Source: Spirochaetales bacterium UBA1265
GTDB taxonomy: Bacteria; Spirochaetota; Spirochaetia; Sphaerochaetales; Sphaerochaetaceae
Assembly (NCBI GenBank): GCA_002308475.1
Contig: DBVL01000060.1
Span: 602-30,072 of the forward strand
Direction of reading: 5' to 3'
Length of the DNA stretch: 29,471 nt
Shown here: piece after piece, positions 1 to 7,579 of the stretch
How the letters are laid out: every line of letters starts with the position of its first letter
Position numbering within the stretch: the stretch's first letter is position 1
The notes under the pieces: generated by a model
Told to the model about the DNA's origin: nothing
Database searches by the model: none
Seen by the model: the letters and a program-made list of their open reading frames with translations, nothing else
Program-made: the position numbers and the translations under genes

Positions 1-1
1 G

Positions 2-129
2 GGGATTGGCAGGCCCGCAAGACAGGAGGTTTCTTCCTATGTTCTTTCCGGTTTCTCTGAAGAGGAGAGGAAAGAGCTTAAGAAGAGTTTTTCTGAGGCA
101 GAGGAGCTCTACAAGGAGTTTCTTGCCTG
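2..129 (+). CDS. C-terminal fragment of an unidentified protein (possibly lactate/malate dehydrogenase)
   Basis: An open frame runs in from the window edge and stops at TGA 127-129, giving about 42 residues. The tail is strongly charged, with a GFSEEERKELKKSF stretch followed by a helical ELYKEFL end. A short IGRPAR-like segment followed by an acidic-basic terminal helix resembles the C-terminus of the lactate/malate dehydrogenase family, but the fragment is too short to be sure. Codon use matches the next gene. About 60 nt separate its stop from the downstream GH13 gene, with no obvious terminator, so the two could be co-transcribed. The overlapping frame from position 6 is judged a shadow because it runs through the next gene's ribosome binding site. 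Confidence 0.45.
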
Positions 130-189
130 ATTTGCTGCGGCGGATAGAGCCGTTTGAAAAAGAACAACCAATAGGGAGAGGTAAAGCAT

Positions 190-3100
190 ATGCGTAACCG
201 AGATTTCAGAATATCAGAGAATTCAAGACAGGAGATGTCTTTTTTCACACCGGTATTTGAAACAGAAGAGAGTCTTAGCAAGTTGTACAGACAGGCACAG
301 GATCTGGCTCTGAGATACAACAAAAATCATGAAGAGCAAGTATCCGCTGCAAAGCTGAATATCTCAGCCGTGCTTCACCTGCTCTACCAGAGAGTCATAT
401 CCATTCAGATGAAAAATTCTGAATCAGATCCGTTCAGCAGAATAGGGTTTCTGGCAGAAAAGAATGAAGACTGTGCCAAGGCCCTTCAGTTCTACGACAG
501 AATGTTCCCATCCCAGCTTTCAAACGGAAGCCCCCTATCTGAAGAGGATAAGGACCCGTCCCTTTCAGAAACCGGAACCGGTTCTGAGGCCATGAAGAAT
601 CCCACGGAGGAAACAGCCAGAGCATTCTTTGTTCACCAGGTTCTTGTTTCCAACCCGGCACTGGTTTCAGCCATGCAAGGCATGTTAGGCCAGGCCGACA
701 TGACATTTCCAGAATCCACAGCTGCCTTGAAGACCATGCTGGGAAGTTACTTCACCGGTTCTGACAGGGCAGAAACAAGTGAAGAGGATCTTTTCTCCTT
801 CCTTACTCTTCCGGCAAGACTTTATCCTAATTCTCTCAAAGACCAGATTGCTTTCATTCTCAAGAACTGGAAGGCCTTCCTTCCTGAAGAGCTGATAAAT
901 GCCCTTCTGAGGTCTCTTGATTACCTTACAGAAGAGGATAAGCAGCACGGCTTTGGTGGTCCGGGAGAGTTCGCTGTTCCCAACTACAGCGGAGAAAGCG
1001 AGTATGAGGACTTTACTGAAGACCGCAACTGGATGCCGAATGTTGTCATGATGGCCAAGAGCACACTTGTCTGGCTTGATCAGTTGAGCAAGAAATACAG
1101 AAGAGAGATAACAAGGCTGGATCAGATTCCTGATGAAGAGCTTGATTTTCTGAAGGAAAGCGGCTTTACGGCCCTCTGGCTCATAGGACTCTGGGAAAGA
1201 AGCCCAGCCTCCAAGAAGATAAAGAATCTCTGTGGAAACCCGGACGCCGTCTCTTCTGCCTACTCTCTCAAGGGCTATGTCATCTCTTCCCGTCTTGGTG
1301 GATGGGACTCCCTGAACAACCTCAGAGCCAGATGCTGGCAAAGAGGAATCCGCCTTGCAAGTGACATGGTTCCTAACCACACAGGACTGGACAGCGACTG
1401 GCTCTACGGACACCCTGAGTACTTTATCCAGCAGGACTATCCTCCCTTCCCCTCTTACTCCTACACGGGAGCGGATCTTTCAATAGACCCGAACTATGAG
1501 ATAAAAATAGAGGATCACTATTTTGACAGAACGGATGCTGCCGTTACCTTCATGAAGAGGGATAAGAGAACCGGCGAGACAAAATACATATTCCATGGAA
1601 ATGATGGAACAACCATGCCATGGAATGACACAGCCCAGCTTGACTTCCTCAACCCACAGACAAGAGAAGCTGTAATCCAGCAGATCATGGAGGTTGCAAG
1701 AGCCTTCCCCATTATCCGCTTTGACGCAGCCATGACTCTGGCAAAAAGACATATACAGAGACTCTGGTACCCGAAACCGGGCACAGGTGGAGATATTGCA
1801 GGAAGATCAGACCATGGTCTTTCAGACGAGGAATTCAACAGAAGAATACCAATTGAATTCTGGAGAGAGGTTGTAGACAGAATCCAGCAGGAACTTCCGG
1901 ATACTCTTCTTCTTGCAGAGGCCTTCTGGATGATGGAAAGCTATTTTGTGCGTACTCTCGGCATGCACAGAGTCTACAATTCAGCCTTCATGCATATGAT
2001 GAAGAATCAGGACAACAAGAAGTACAGGGACTCCATCAAGGCAACCCTGGCCTTTGATCCAGAGATTCTGAAGAGATATGTGAACTTCATGAACAATCCA
2101 GATGAAGATACAGCTATAGCCCAGTTCGGAAACGGGGACAAGTACTTTGGTGTATGTACCATGCTCGCCACCATGCCGGGCCTTCCTATGTTCGGTCACG
2201 GACAGCTTGAAGGCTTCAGGGAAAAGTACGGTATGGAGTACCAGAGAGCTTACTGGGATGAGAAGGTTGACGAGAACCTCATAAACGAGCACAGAAGAAA
2301 AATCTTCCCTCTGCTCAGAAGAAGATATCTGTTCTCCGGCTGTCAGGACTTCAATATTTTTGATGTGAGAAATGGTTTTGGAACAGAAGAATCTGTATTT
2401 GCCTTCACAAACGGATACAACGGAAGAATGGCCCTTGTCCTCTACAACAACAGGTTTGAGAGGGCTGAAGGAACCATCACAACTTCTGCTCCTAAGATGG
2501 TAAGGCATGACGGAACCAGAAGTCTTGAGACTGTCTCTGTTGCACAGGCTCTGGGACTGAACATGGGAGTCAGACGCTTTATCATAATGAGAGACTTCTC
2601 TGATGGACTTCTTTACCTCAAGCCTTCCATGAAGGTCTTTGATGAAGGCTGGCATGTTGAACTCAACGGCTATGAGACAAAGGTCTTTACTGACATAAGA
2701 GAAGTAGAGGATGTGGACGGAATCTATCAGAGCCTCTATGAGATGATTGGGGACCGCGGAGTTTCTGATATTGACCTTGAGATAAGAATGCTGTACCTCA
2801 AGCCGTTCTTTGAGGCTGCTCAGCCCATTAAAAACCAGAAGTTTGCAAAGAACATAAGAATGCTTCTTACCGGCAGATCCTCTGCAAATGCAAGACATGA
2901 GATTCTTCAGACCCTTGGCACCTGCTATACGTATATAGAAGAGCTTGCCGGATCATTCGAGAAGCTCGGTATAAGCATGCACCATATAAAGCCTGCAGTC
3001 ATTCTTGAGAAGATAAAGATTGTGGAAGAAGTATGTAAAAAAGACGTTTTTGCAAATGGTAACGGAATTATTGAAGATGATCTTCCGGTCCTTGTTGGTT

Positions 3101-3480
3101 CTGCCTTCCTCCTTCTTCCGTTCATTGACCAGAATGCAACCGTACAGGAATCCCTTGAGGCCGCAAGAGCTCTCATGCTTGACAGGTTCTTCGGCTACAA
3201 GGCAGAGGTTGTCTTCAGAGGAGCCCTTCTCGCCGCTCCAAAGGCTTTGAGCTTAGAAGAGCTTATTGACAACCCAGCCTTCCTTTTCCTTATAGGAAGC
3301 AATGAATACCAGGGTGTAAGATGGTTCCGTGGCGAGTGTTGTCAGGAAAGTATCTATACTGCAGTTCTTGCAATGGCTGTTGCTGCAGGAGAAAAAAAGG
3401 ATATGGACTATAAGGCTTATCTTGGAGCTTGGCTCAGCAAGGCAAGGAACGCCCAATATAAGGTGGACAACCTAAAATAA
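190..3480 (+). CDS. GH13 alpha-amylase family protein, large multidomain
   Basis: A predicted alpha-glucan-active enzyme of family GH13, 1096 residues, much longer than a typical 450-600 residue amylase. The (beta/alpha)8 regions are visible: region I DMVPNHTG starting at D392, region II IRFDAA with nucleophile D512, region III LLLAEAFW with acid/base E577, and region IV FMNNPDED with the third acid at D638. The usual His of region IV (NHD) is Pro here. About 260 mostly helical residues precede the barrel and about 300 follow it; I recognise no carbohydrate-binding module in them. No signal peptide is visible, so the protein is probably cytoplasmic and may act on stored or imported glucans. 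A GGGAGAGG ribosome binding site lies 8 nt before the ATG, and a strong terminator follows directly. The exact activity (hydrolase, transferase or phosphorylase) cannot be read from the sequence. Confidence 0.88.
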   Translation: MRNRDFRISENSRQEMSFFTPVFETEESLSKLYRQAQDLALRYNKNHEEQVSAAKLNISAVLHLLYQRVISIQMKNSESDPFSRIGFLAEKNEDCAKALQFYDRMFPSQLSNGSPLSEEDKDPSLSETGTGSEAMKNPTEETARAFFVHQVLVSNPALVSAMQGMLGQADMTFPESTAALKTMLGSYFTGSDRAETSEEDLFSFLTLPARLYPNSLKDQIAFILKNWKAFLPEELINALLRSLDYLTEEDKQHGFGGPGEFAVPNYSGESEYEDFTEDRNWMPNVVMMAKSTLVWLDQLSKKYRREITRLDQIPDEELDFLKESGFTALWLIGLWERSPASKKIKNLCGNPDAVSSAYSLKGYVISSRLGGWDSLNNLRARCWQRGIRLASDMVPNHTGLDSDWLYGHPEYFIQQDYPPFPSYSYTGADLSIDPNYEIKIEDHYFDRTDAAVTFMKRDKRTGETKYIFHGNDGTTMPWNDTAQLDFLNPQTREAVIQQIMEVARAFPIIRFDAAMTLAKRHIQRLWYPKPGTGGDIAGRSDHGLSDEEFNRRIPIEFWREVVDRIQQELPDTLLLAEAFWMMESYFVRTLGMHRVYNSAFMHMMKNQDNKKYRDSIKATLAFDPEILKRYVNFMNNPDEDTAIAQFGNGDKYFGVCTMLATMPGLPMFGHGQLEGFREKYGMEYQRAYWDEKVDENLINEHRRKIFPLLRRRYLFSGCQDFNIFDVRNGFGTEESVFAFTNGYNGRMALVLYNNRFERAEGTITTSAPKMVRHDGTRSLETVSVAQALGLNMGVRRFIIMRDFSDGLLYLKPSMKVFDEGWHVELNGYETKVFTDIREVEDVDGIYQSLYEMIGDRGVSDIDLEIRMLYLKPFFEAAQPIKNQKFAKNIRMLLTGRSSANARHEILQTLGTCYTYIEELAGSFEKLGISMHHIKPAVILEKIKIVEEVCKKDVFANGNGIIEDDLPVLVGSAFLLLPFIDQNATVQESLEAARALMLDRFFGYKAEVVFRGALLAAPKALSLEELIDNPAFLFLIGSNEYQGVRWFRGECCQESIYTAVLAMAVAAGEKKDMDYKAYLGAWLSKARNAQYKVDNLK

Positions 3481-3487
3481 AAAACTT

Positions 3488-3523
3488 CTGAGGGTTCTTG
3501 GATATAAGGACCCTCAGTTTTTT
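3488..3523 (+). terminator. Rho-independent terminator after the GH13 gene
   Basis: A 12-bp stem, CTGAGGGTTCTT (3488-3499) with AAGGACCCTCAG (3506-3517) and one G-U pair, closes a 6-nt loop and is followed by six T. It starts 8 nt after the stop codon. Confidence 0.9.
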
Positions 3524-3540
3524 GTCCGCCTTGTACCATC

Positions 3541-3569
3541 TTGCTGATTTTCAATGGTCTCTGTATGAT
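3541..3569 (+). promoter_or_regulatory. Putative promoter of the membrane-protein gene
   Basis: TTGCTG (3541-3546), a 17-nt spacer and TATGAT (3564-3569) resemble a housekeeping promoter. The predicted transcription start is near 3576, next to the ATG at 3577. The preceding terminator makes a new promoter likely here. Confidence 0.45.
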
Positions 3570-3576
3570 GACAGTT

Positions 3577-4308
3577 ATGAAAAACAGGAATACCAACAGA
3601 ACGCTTTTGATATTTTTTGAATCTGCAGCAGTTCTTGCTTTGCTTGTCTTATGCCTTATGAGCATGAAAGCCGGAAATGTTCTGGTTTTCGGAAGCTTTG
3701 GTGTTCACTCCATTCTTGTTTTCATCTTTTCTCTGGTTTACTCCTCTTCAGATGCCTTCATGAATACAGACCGCCTTTTTATCAAGCGCTTTGCCCTGGC
3801 TTCAATTGTGTCTGTTCTGATAATGTGCACCAGCAGAACAGACTGTGTTTTCGTTCTGCCTTTAGTAGACGCATACAGGACAAAACTCCTTGTCTTCCTG
3901 CTTCTGTTCCAGCTTGTGAACCTTTTGGGCTCTGTTATCTTTTATAGAAAATATACCAGCAAGAGTGTAAAACAGTACAAGATTCTCTCTTCCCTTCTCT
4001 GCGCTTTTCTGATGTTTACCATCCCTTACTCTGGTAGTTTTTTGCTCACGTTGAGAAGTATGGTGGCTTTTCTGCCTGTCTGCGCTTTGGCTGCCGGAAT
4101 TATTTATGGGTGCATTGCCCAGATAGCGGACCCCGGACAGGATGCGGCTCCGCTGAGAAATCTCAGCCTTCTGGCCATCCTGGCTTCAGAGTCTTTGGGC
4201 TTGGCTGAACCATCCATTCTCAATGCTTCCATCTCTTCCGGTCTTCTTTTTGCTGCTCTGATTTGGGTTATAATAGTTGAGAAGGTAAATGCACAGCATT
4301 TCAGATAA
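3577..4308 (+). CDS. Polytopic membrane protein of unknown function
   Basis: I do not recognise this family. The protein has roughly seven hydrophobic spans, for example TLLIFFESAAVLALLVLCL near the N-terminus, LLVFLLLFQLVNLLGSVIF in the middle, and GLLFAALIWVIIVEKV at the end, so it is an integral inner-membrane protein. The frame stays open back to a TTG at 3541 and has ATG codons at 3565, 3568 and 3577. None has a Shine-Dalgarno sequence. I chose 3577 because a promoter-like -10 box ends 7 nt before it and because the protein then starts MKNRNTNR, a basic N-terminus before the first span. It lies 21 nt upstream of a glycosyltransferase gene and could help that pathway in the membrane, which is inference from context only. 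Confidence 0.7.
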   Translation: MKNRNTNRTLLIFFESAAVLALLVLCLMSMKAGNVLVFGSFGVHSILVFIFSLVYSSSDAFMNTDRLFIKRFALASIVSVLIMCTSRTDCVFVLPLVDAYRTKLLVFLLLFQLVNLLGSVIFYRKYTSKSVKQYKILSSLLCAFLMFTIPYSGSFLLTLRSMVAFLPVCALAAGIIYGCIAQIADPGQDAAPLRNLSLLAILASESLGLAEPSILNASISSGLLFAALIWVIIVEKVNAQHFR

Positions 4309-4329
4309 TTATTTTTACGGAGTGTTAAC

Positions 4330-5502
4330 ATGAGAATTGGTGAATTCAGTGATTCTTTTTTACCTATAATTGATGGCGTTGGTCGTGTGGTTAAAGCCTA
4401 CACGGAAACTCTTGCACACCGCGGGCATGAGGTCTATGCCATTGCGCCTATGACAGATATGGGTTTTAGGGGAAACCTTCCCTATGAGATAGTGGACTAT
4501 TCCTCTCTCCAGATGTCAAAGACCATGCCGTGGAGAATAGGCCTGAATAATCTTGATCCTCACTTTGTGGCAAGGATGCATTATATTAATCTGGACATCT
4601 GCCATGTTCACTCTCCCGTTTTTGCGGGACACATTGGCCTCAAGTATGCAAGAAAGAGAAACATTCCTGTCGTTGCAACCTTCCACTCAAAGTATTATGA
4701 CGACATTCTCAAATCCACAGGCAGCCGTGCGCTTGCCCGAATAGGAGCAAACATGGTTGCAGAGTTCTACCAGCAGTGTGATGAGGTATGGGCAGTAAGT
4801 GAGGATTCCGCAAACACTCTTAAGTCCTATGGCTTCAAGGGAGATATCTCAGTTATGCCTAACGGCACAGACAAGCATGTTCTTCATGCGGAGAGAATAG
4901 ATGAGCTTTGCAGAAAATATAAGATAAACCAGGACATACCCATACTTCTGTTTGTTGGCCAGATTAACTACAAGAAGGGAATAGACAAAGTGATAGAAGC
5001 CTGTTCTCTTCTTAAAAAAGATGGTGTGGAATTCCAGCTTGTTTTGGCAGGTCAGGGTCCTGACGATCAGAACTGTAAAAATCTGGCAAAAAAGGTGGGA
5101 ATTACCGACAAGATGGTTATGACAGGCCACCTGTCAGACATTCAGTTCCTTGATTGTCTGTACTACATCTCAACTCTGTTCATGTTCCCTTCCGTCTATG
5201 ACTCGGCTCCTATGGTTACACGAGAAGCCTGCGCCATGCACACAACCTGCCTTGTAGTAGAGAACTGTGGAGCTTCAGAGCCATTCAAAGACATGTACAA
5301 TGGTCTTGTCTGCAAGAATACCGTTGAAAGCATTTACGAGAAGACAAAATTATTCCTGAACCTTTCTCCCGAGGAGAGGAAAACAATGGAAGAGAATGCT
5401 TTCAATACAGTTCCCATCCCTTGGGATGGTCCCATCATGGACACAGTTCTTGAAAAGTACCAGGGCCTCATAGATTTCTATAAATTCAAGAACAAGAGCT
5501 GA
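4330..5502 (+). CDS. Glycosyltransferase family 4 (GT-B fold)
   Basis: A 390-residue retaining glycosyltransferase of family GT4. The N-terminus MRIGEFSDSFLPIIDGVGRVV is the typical acceptor-side Rossmann start with its glycine-rich loop. The donor half contains LLFVGQINYKKGIDKVIEA and the E-x7-E-type motif, here D291-x7-E299 within YDSAPMVTREACA. The closest functional groups I can suggest are diacylglycerol glucosyltransferases and mannosyl- or GlcNAc-transferases making glycolipids or surface glycans; the donor and acceptor cannot be read. No signal or membrane span is present, so it probably works at the cytoplasmic membrane face. GGAG lies about 7 nt before the ATG. The GH2 gene starts 2 nt after the stop, which suggests translational coupling. 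Confidence 0.9.
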   Translation: MRIGEFSDSFLPIIDGVGRVVKAYTETLAHRGHEVYAIAPMTDMGFRGNLPYEIVDYSSLQMSKTMPWRIGLNNLDPHFVARMHYINLDICHVHSPVFAGHIGLKYARKRNIPVVATFHSKYYDDILKSTGSRALARIGANMVAEFYQQCDEVWAVSEDSANTLKSYGFKGDISVMPNGTDKHVLHAERIDELCRKYKINQDIPILLFVGQINYKKGIDKVIEACSLLKKDGVEFQLVLAGQGPDDQNCKNLAKKVGITDKMVMTGHLSDIQFLDCLYYISTLFMFPSVYDSAPMVTREACAMHTTCLVVENCGASEPFKDMYNGLVCKNTVESIYEKTKLFLNLSPEERKTMEENAFNTVPIPWDGPIMDTVLEKYQGLIDFYKFKNKS

Positions 5503-5504
5503 AT

Positions 5505-7193
5505 ATGTCTGTTTATGAGAACTACCCGCGTCCGCAACTGGTCAGAGATTCTTTTTTCTCCTTAGATGGGCGCTGGGCCGTTGTTCTGTCAGATGAAAAC
5601 GGAATAAAAACAGAATACACCATTTCCGTTCCATTTTCTCCGGAGACAGAGGCCTCCAGGCTGGAGAAAGACGGACTTCCCGCTCCGTGTTTTACGCTCA
5701 GGCCCCACTGCTTCATGCGTTACAGCAAAAAAGTGGACTTTCCGGACTCTGTGGATTTCTCAAAAGAAAAGCTTCTTATTCACTTTGGAGCTGTGGATTA
5801 CAGGGCCTTGGTCTATATAGACGGAATTCTTGTCAAAGAGCACATAGGAGGCTATCTGCCTTTTTCTGTAGAGTCAGACAAAAAGAGCTTTCTTCTTGAG
5901 GTTTCCGTTCAGGATCCGACAGACACACAAAAGATAATCAGAGGAAAACAGGTCTTAAACGGTAAGGGCATCTGGTACCAGGGACAAAGCGGAATATGGC
6001 AGTCTGTTTGGATGGAAAAGGTTCCCCTGAACCATATCCAGAGTATAGACCTTTCTCCTTCTCTTACTGGGTTCAGCCTCTGTGTGAACACAGAAAAAGA
6101 CTGCTCCGTCACAGTGGAAATGGAGAATACAGGAATTCAGAAAACTTTTGAGAGCAACAAGAGTGTTTTCATAGAGATTCCCTCGCCCCATCTTTGGTCA
6201 CCTGAGGATCCTTATCTCTACTATTTCAGTGTGAAAACAGATACGGACACAGTCCGCTCTTACGCCGCTTTAAGAACTTTCTGTGTTAAAAACGCTTCTC
6301 TTTATCTGAATGATAAAAAGTACTTCTGCCATGGCCTGCTTGATCAGGGGTACTGGAAAGAAGGTCTTTACACTCCTCTTTCTGTCTCCCAGATGAAACA
6401 GGATATTCTTTTTGCCAAACGTCTTGGATTCAACACTTTAAGAAAACATATCAAAGTTGAGCCTCTTATCTGGTACCACCTCTGTGACAGCATGGGCATG
6501 CTTGTCTGGCAGGACATGGTAAGCGGTGGAGGGTCCTATAATACCTTCTTCCACAGTGCTCCTCTCTTTTTGGGCTCTTTTCTCTCTGACACAAAGGAGA
6601 AGAACAAAAGGAGGCTAGGAGGGGAAGAAGCCTCTTACCAGACTCTTTTTCTGGAAAGCGCTGTTCAGACCATAAGGCATCTGAAGAACTGTCCGTCCAT
6701 AGCCCTTTGGAGTGTTTTCAATGAGGGCTGGGGCCAGTTTGACAGTTCAAAGGTTGCAAAGATTCTGGAAAAGGAAGACAGCTCACGGGTCATGGATTAC
6801 ACCAGCGGGTGGCACGATCAGGGAGAGGGACTTTTCAAGAGTGTTCATATCTACTTCAGAAAATACAGGTTCAGGAAGGACCGCTTGGGTCGCTGTGTTA
6901 TCCTCTCTGAGTTCGGCGGCTATGGGCTGGATCTGACAAAGTCAGACGGAAAGACCTTCACTTACAGAAAACTCAAAAGCAGGGAAGATCTGACCAAAGC
7001 AATTGTCAGGCTGTACAGAAAGCAGATTATTCCGGCAAAGGAAAAGGGTCTTGCTGCCTGTATCTACACCCAGATTTCAGATGTTCTTCAGGAAACAAAC
7101 GGCCTCATCTCCTTTGACAGAAAAACCGTAAAAGTGATTGAAGCGGAAATAAGGGCTGTTTCTTTAAGTCTTTTGACAAACCAACATAAATGA
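5505..7193 (+). CDS. Glycoside hydrolase family 2 (beta-galactosidase/glucuronidase-like)
   Basis: A 562-residue GH2 enzyme. The N-terminal sugar-binding jelly-roll begins YPRPQLVRDSFFSLDGRW, an immunoglobulin-like domain follows, and the TIM barrel starts near the segment LGFNTLRKHIKVEP. The acid/base glutamate is E407 in VFNEGWGQFD and the nucleophile is E469 in LSEFGGYG. This is the short GH2 architecture, without the C-terminal domains of LacZ. No signal peptide is visible, so the substrate is probably an imported or intracellular glycoside. The gene follows the GT4 gene by 2 nt and has no strong ribosome binding site of its own. The specificity (beta-galactoside, glucuronide or mannoside) is not determined by these motifs. 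Confidence 0.88.
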   Translation: MSVYENYPRPQLVRDSFFSLDGRWAVVLSDENGIKTEYTISVPFSPETEASRLEKDGLPAPCFTLRPHCFMRYSKKVDFPDSVDFSKEKLLIHFGAVDYRALVYIDGILVKEHIGGYLPFSVESDKKSFLLEVSVQDPTDTQKIIRGKQVLNGKGIWYQGQSGIWQSVWMEKVPLNHIQSIDLSPSLTGFSLCVNTEKDCSVTVEMENTGIQKTFESNKSVFIEIPSPHLWSPEDPYLYYFSVKTDTDTVRSYAALRTFCVKNASLYLNDKKYFCHGLLDQGYWKEGLYTPLSVSQMKQDILFAKRLGFNTLRKHIKVEPLIWYHLCDSMGMLVWQDMVSGGGSYNTFFHSAPLFLGSFLSDTKEKNKRRLGGEEASYQTLFLESAVQTIRHLKNCPSIALWSVFNEGWGQFDSSKVAKILEKEDSSRVMDYTSGWHDQGEGLFKSVHIYFRKYRFRKDRLGRCVILSEFGGYGLDLTKSDGKTFTYRKLKSREDLTKAIVRLYRKQIIPAKEKGLAACIYTQISDVLQETNGLISFDRKTVKVIEAEIRAVSLSLLTNQHK

Positions 7194-7225
7194 AAAAGGG
7201 TTGTAACAATTACCTGCTACAACCC
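7193..7225 (-). terminator. Terminator of the protease-gpmI-lipoprotein operon
   Basis: Read on the minus strand, GGGTTGTAGC (7225-7216) pairs with GTTACAACCC (7207-7198) around an 8-nt loop, followed by TTTTT (7197-7193). The hairpin lies between the convergent GH2 and lipoprotein genes. The plus-strand side lacks a good T run, so it mainly serves the minus-strand operon. Confidence 0.8.
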
Positions 7226-7246
7226 TCATTTGGAAACTCTCTGAGT

Positions 7247-7564
7247 TTACTTCTTTACGTAGATAATCTCTGTTCTCGGAGCAAGAGTGTGTCCAATCTG
7301 TCCCCATGAGACAACCCTGTCATCCTTGAAATCAATTCTGAAGTCCACATTATCAGTGTCCCAAACAGTAGAAGGAACATAGTAAACATAGTAGTCTGTT
7401 TGACTGCTCTGATCATACCCTCTTGATGAAGGGTTTCCAAAAAGGGAAAGAACCTCTGCTCTTGACATTCCAACATAGAGCTTGTCAAAAGAAGTGACAG
7501 ACATACATGCAACGAGTAACAAAACTACAAGAAATGCTAAACCAATAATTATAGCTTTTTTCAT
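7247..7564 (-). CDS. Small lipoprotein, BamE/SmpA-like
   Basis: A 105-residue predicted lipoprotein. The signal peptide MKKAIIIGLAFLVVLLLVAC ends in a lipobox with the acylated Cys at residue 20. The mature part contains LYVGMSRAEVLSLFGNPS, which resembles the helix-turn opening of the small outer-membrane-assembly lipoproteins (SmpA/OmlA/BamE) and related two-layer domains; the function here is uncertain. The frame could start four codons earlier, but the ATG at 7564 is preceded by GGAGGGG at a good distance, so the shorter form is preferred. It is the last gene of a minus-strand operon, 15 nt after gpmI, and is followed by a terminator. The window's own Lgt would supply its diacylglyceryl modification. 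Confidence 0.78.
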   Translation of the reverse strand: MKKAIIIGLAFLVVLLLVACMSVTSFDKLYVGMSRAEVLSLFGNPSSRGYDQSSQTDYYVYYVPSTVWDTDNVDFRIDFKDDRVVSWGQIGHTLAPRTEIIYVKK

Positions 7565-7579
7565 TAACCCCTCCAAAAA

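Noticed and set aside
6..197. 63-codon frame at the left edge
   Set aside because: It runs across the ribosome binding site and start of the GH13 gene and is arginine-rich in a shadow-like manner; the frame ending at 129 is more protein-like.
685..2898. Long antisense open frames (242 and 305 codons) on the minus strand within the GH13 gene
   Set aside because: They lie wholly inside a gene with intact catalytic motifs, show no recognisable domains and have no ribosome binding site or promoter.
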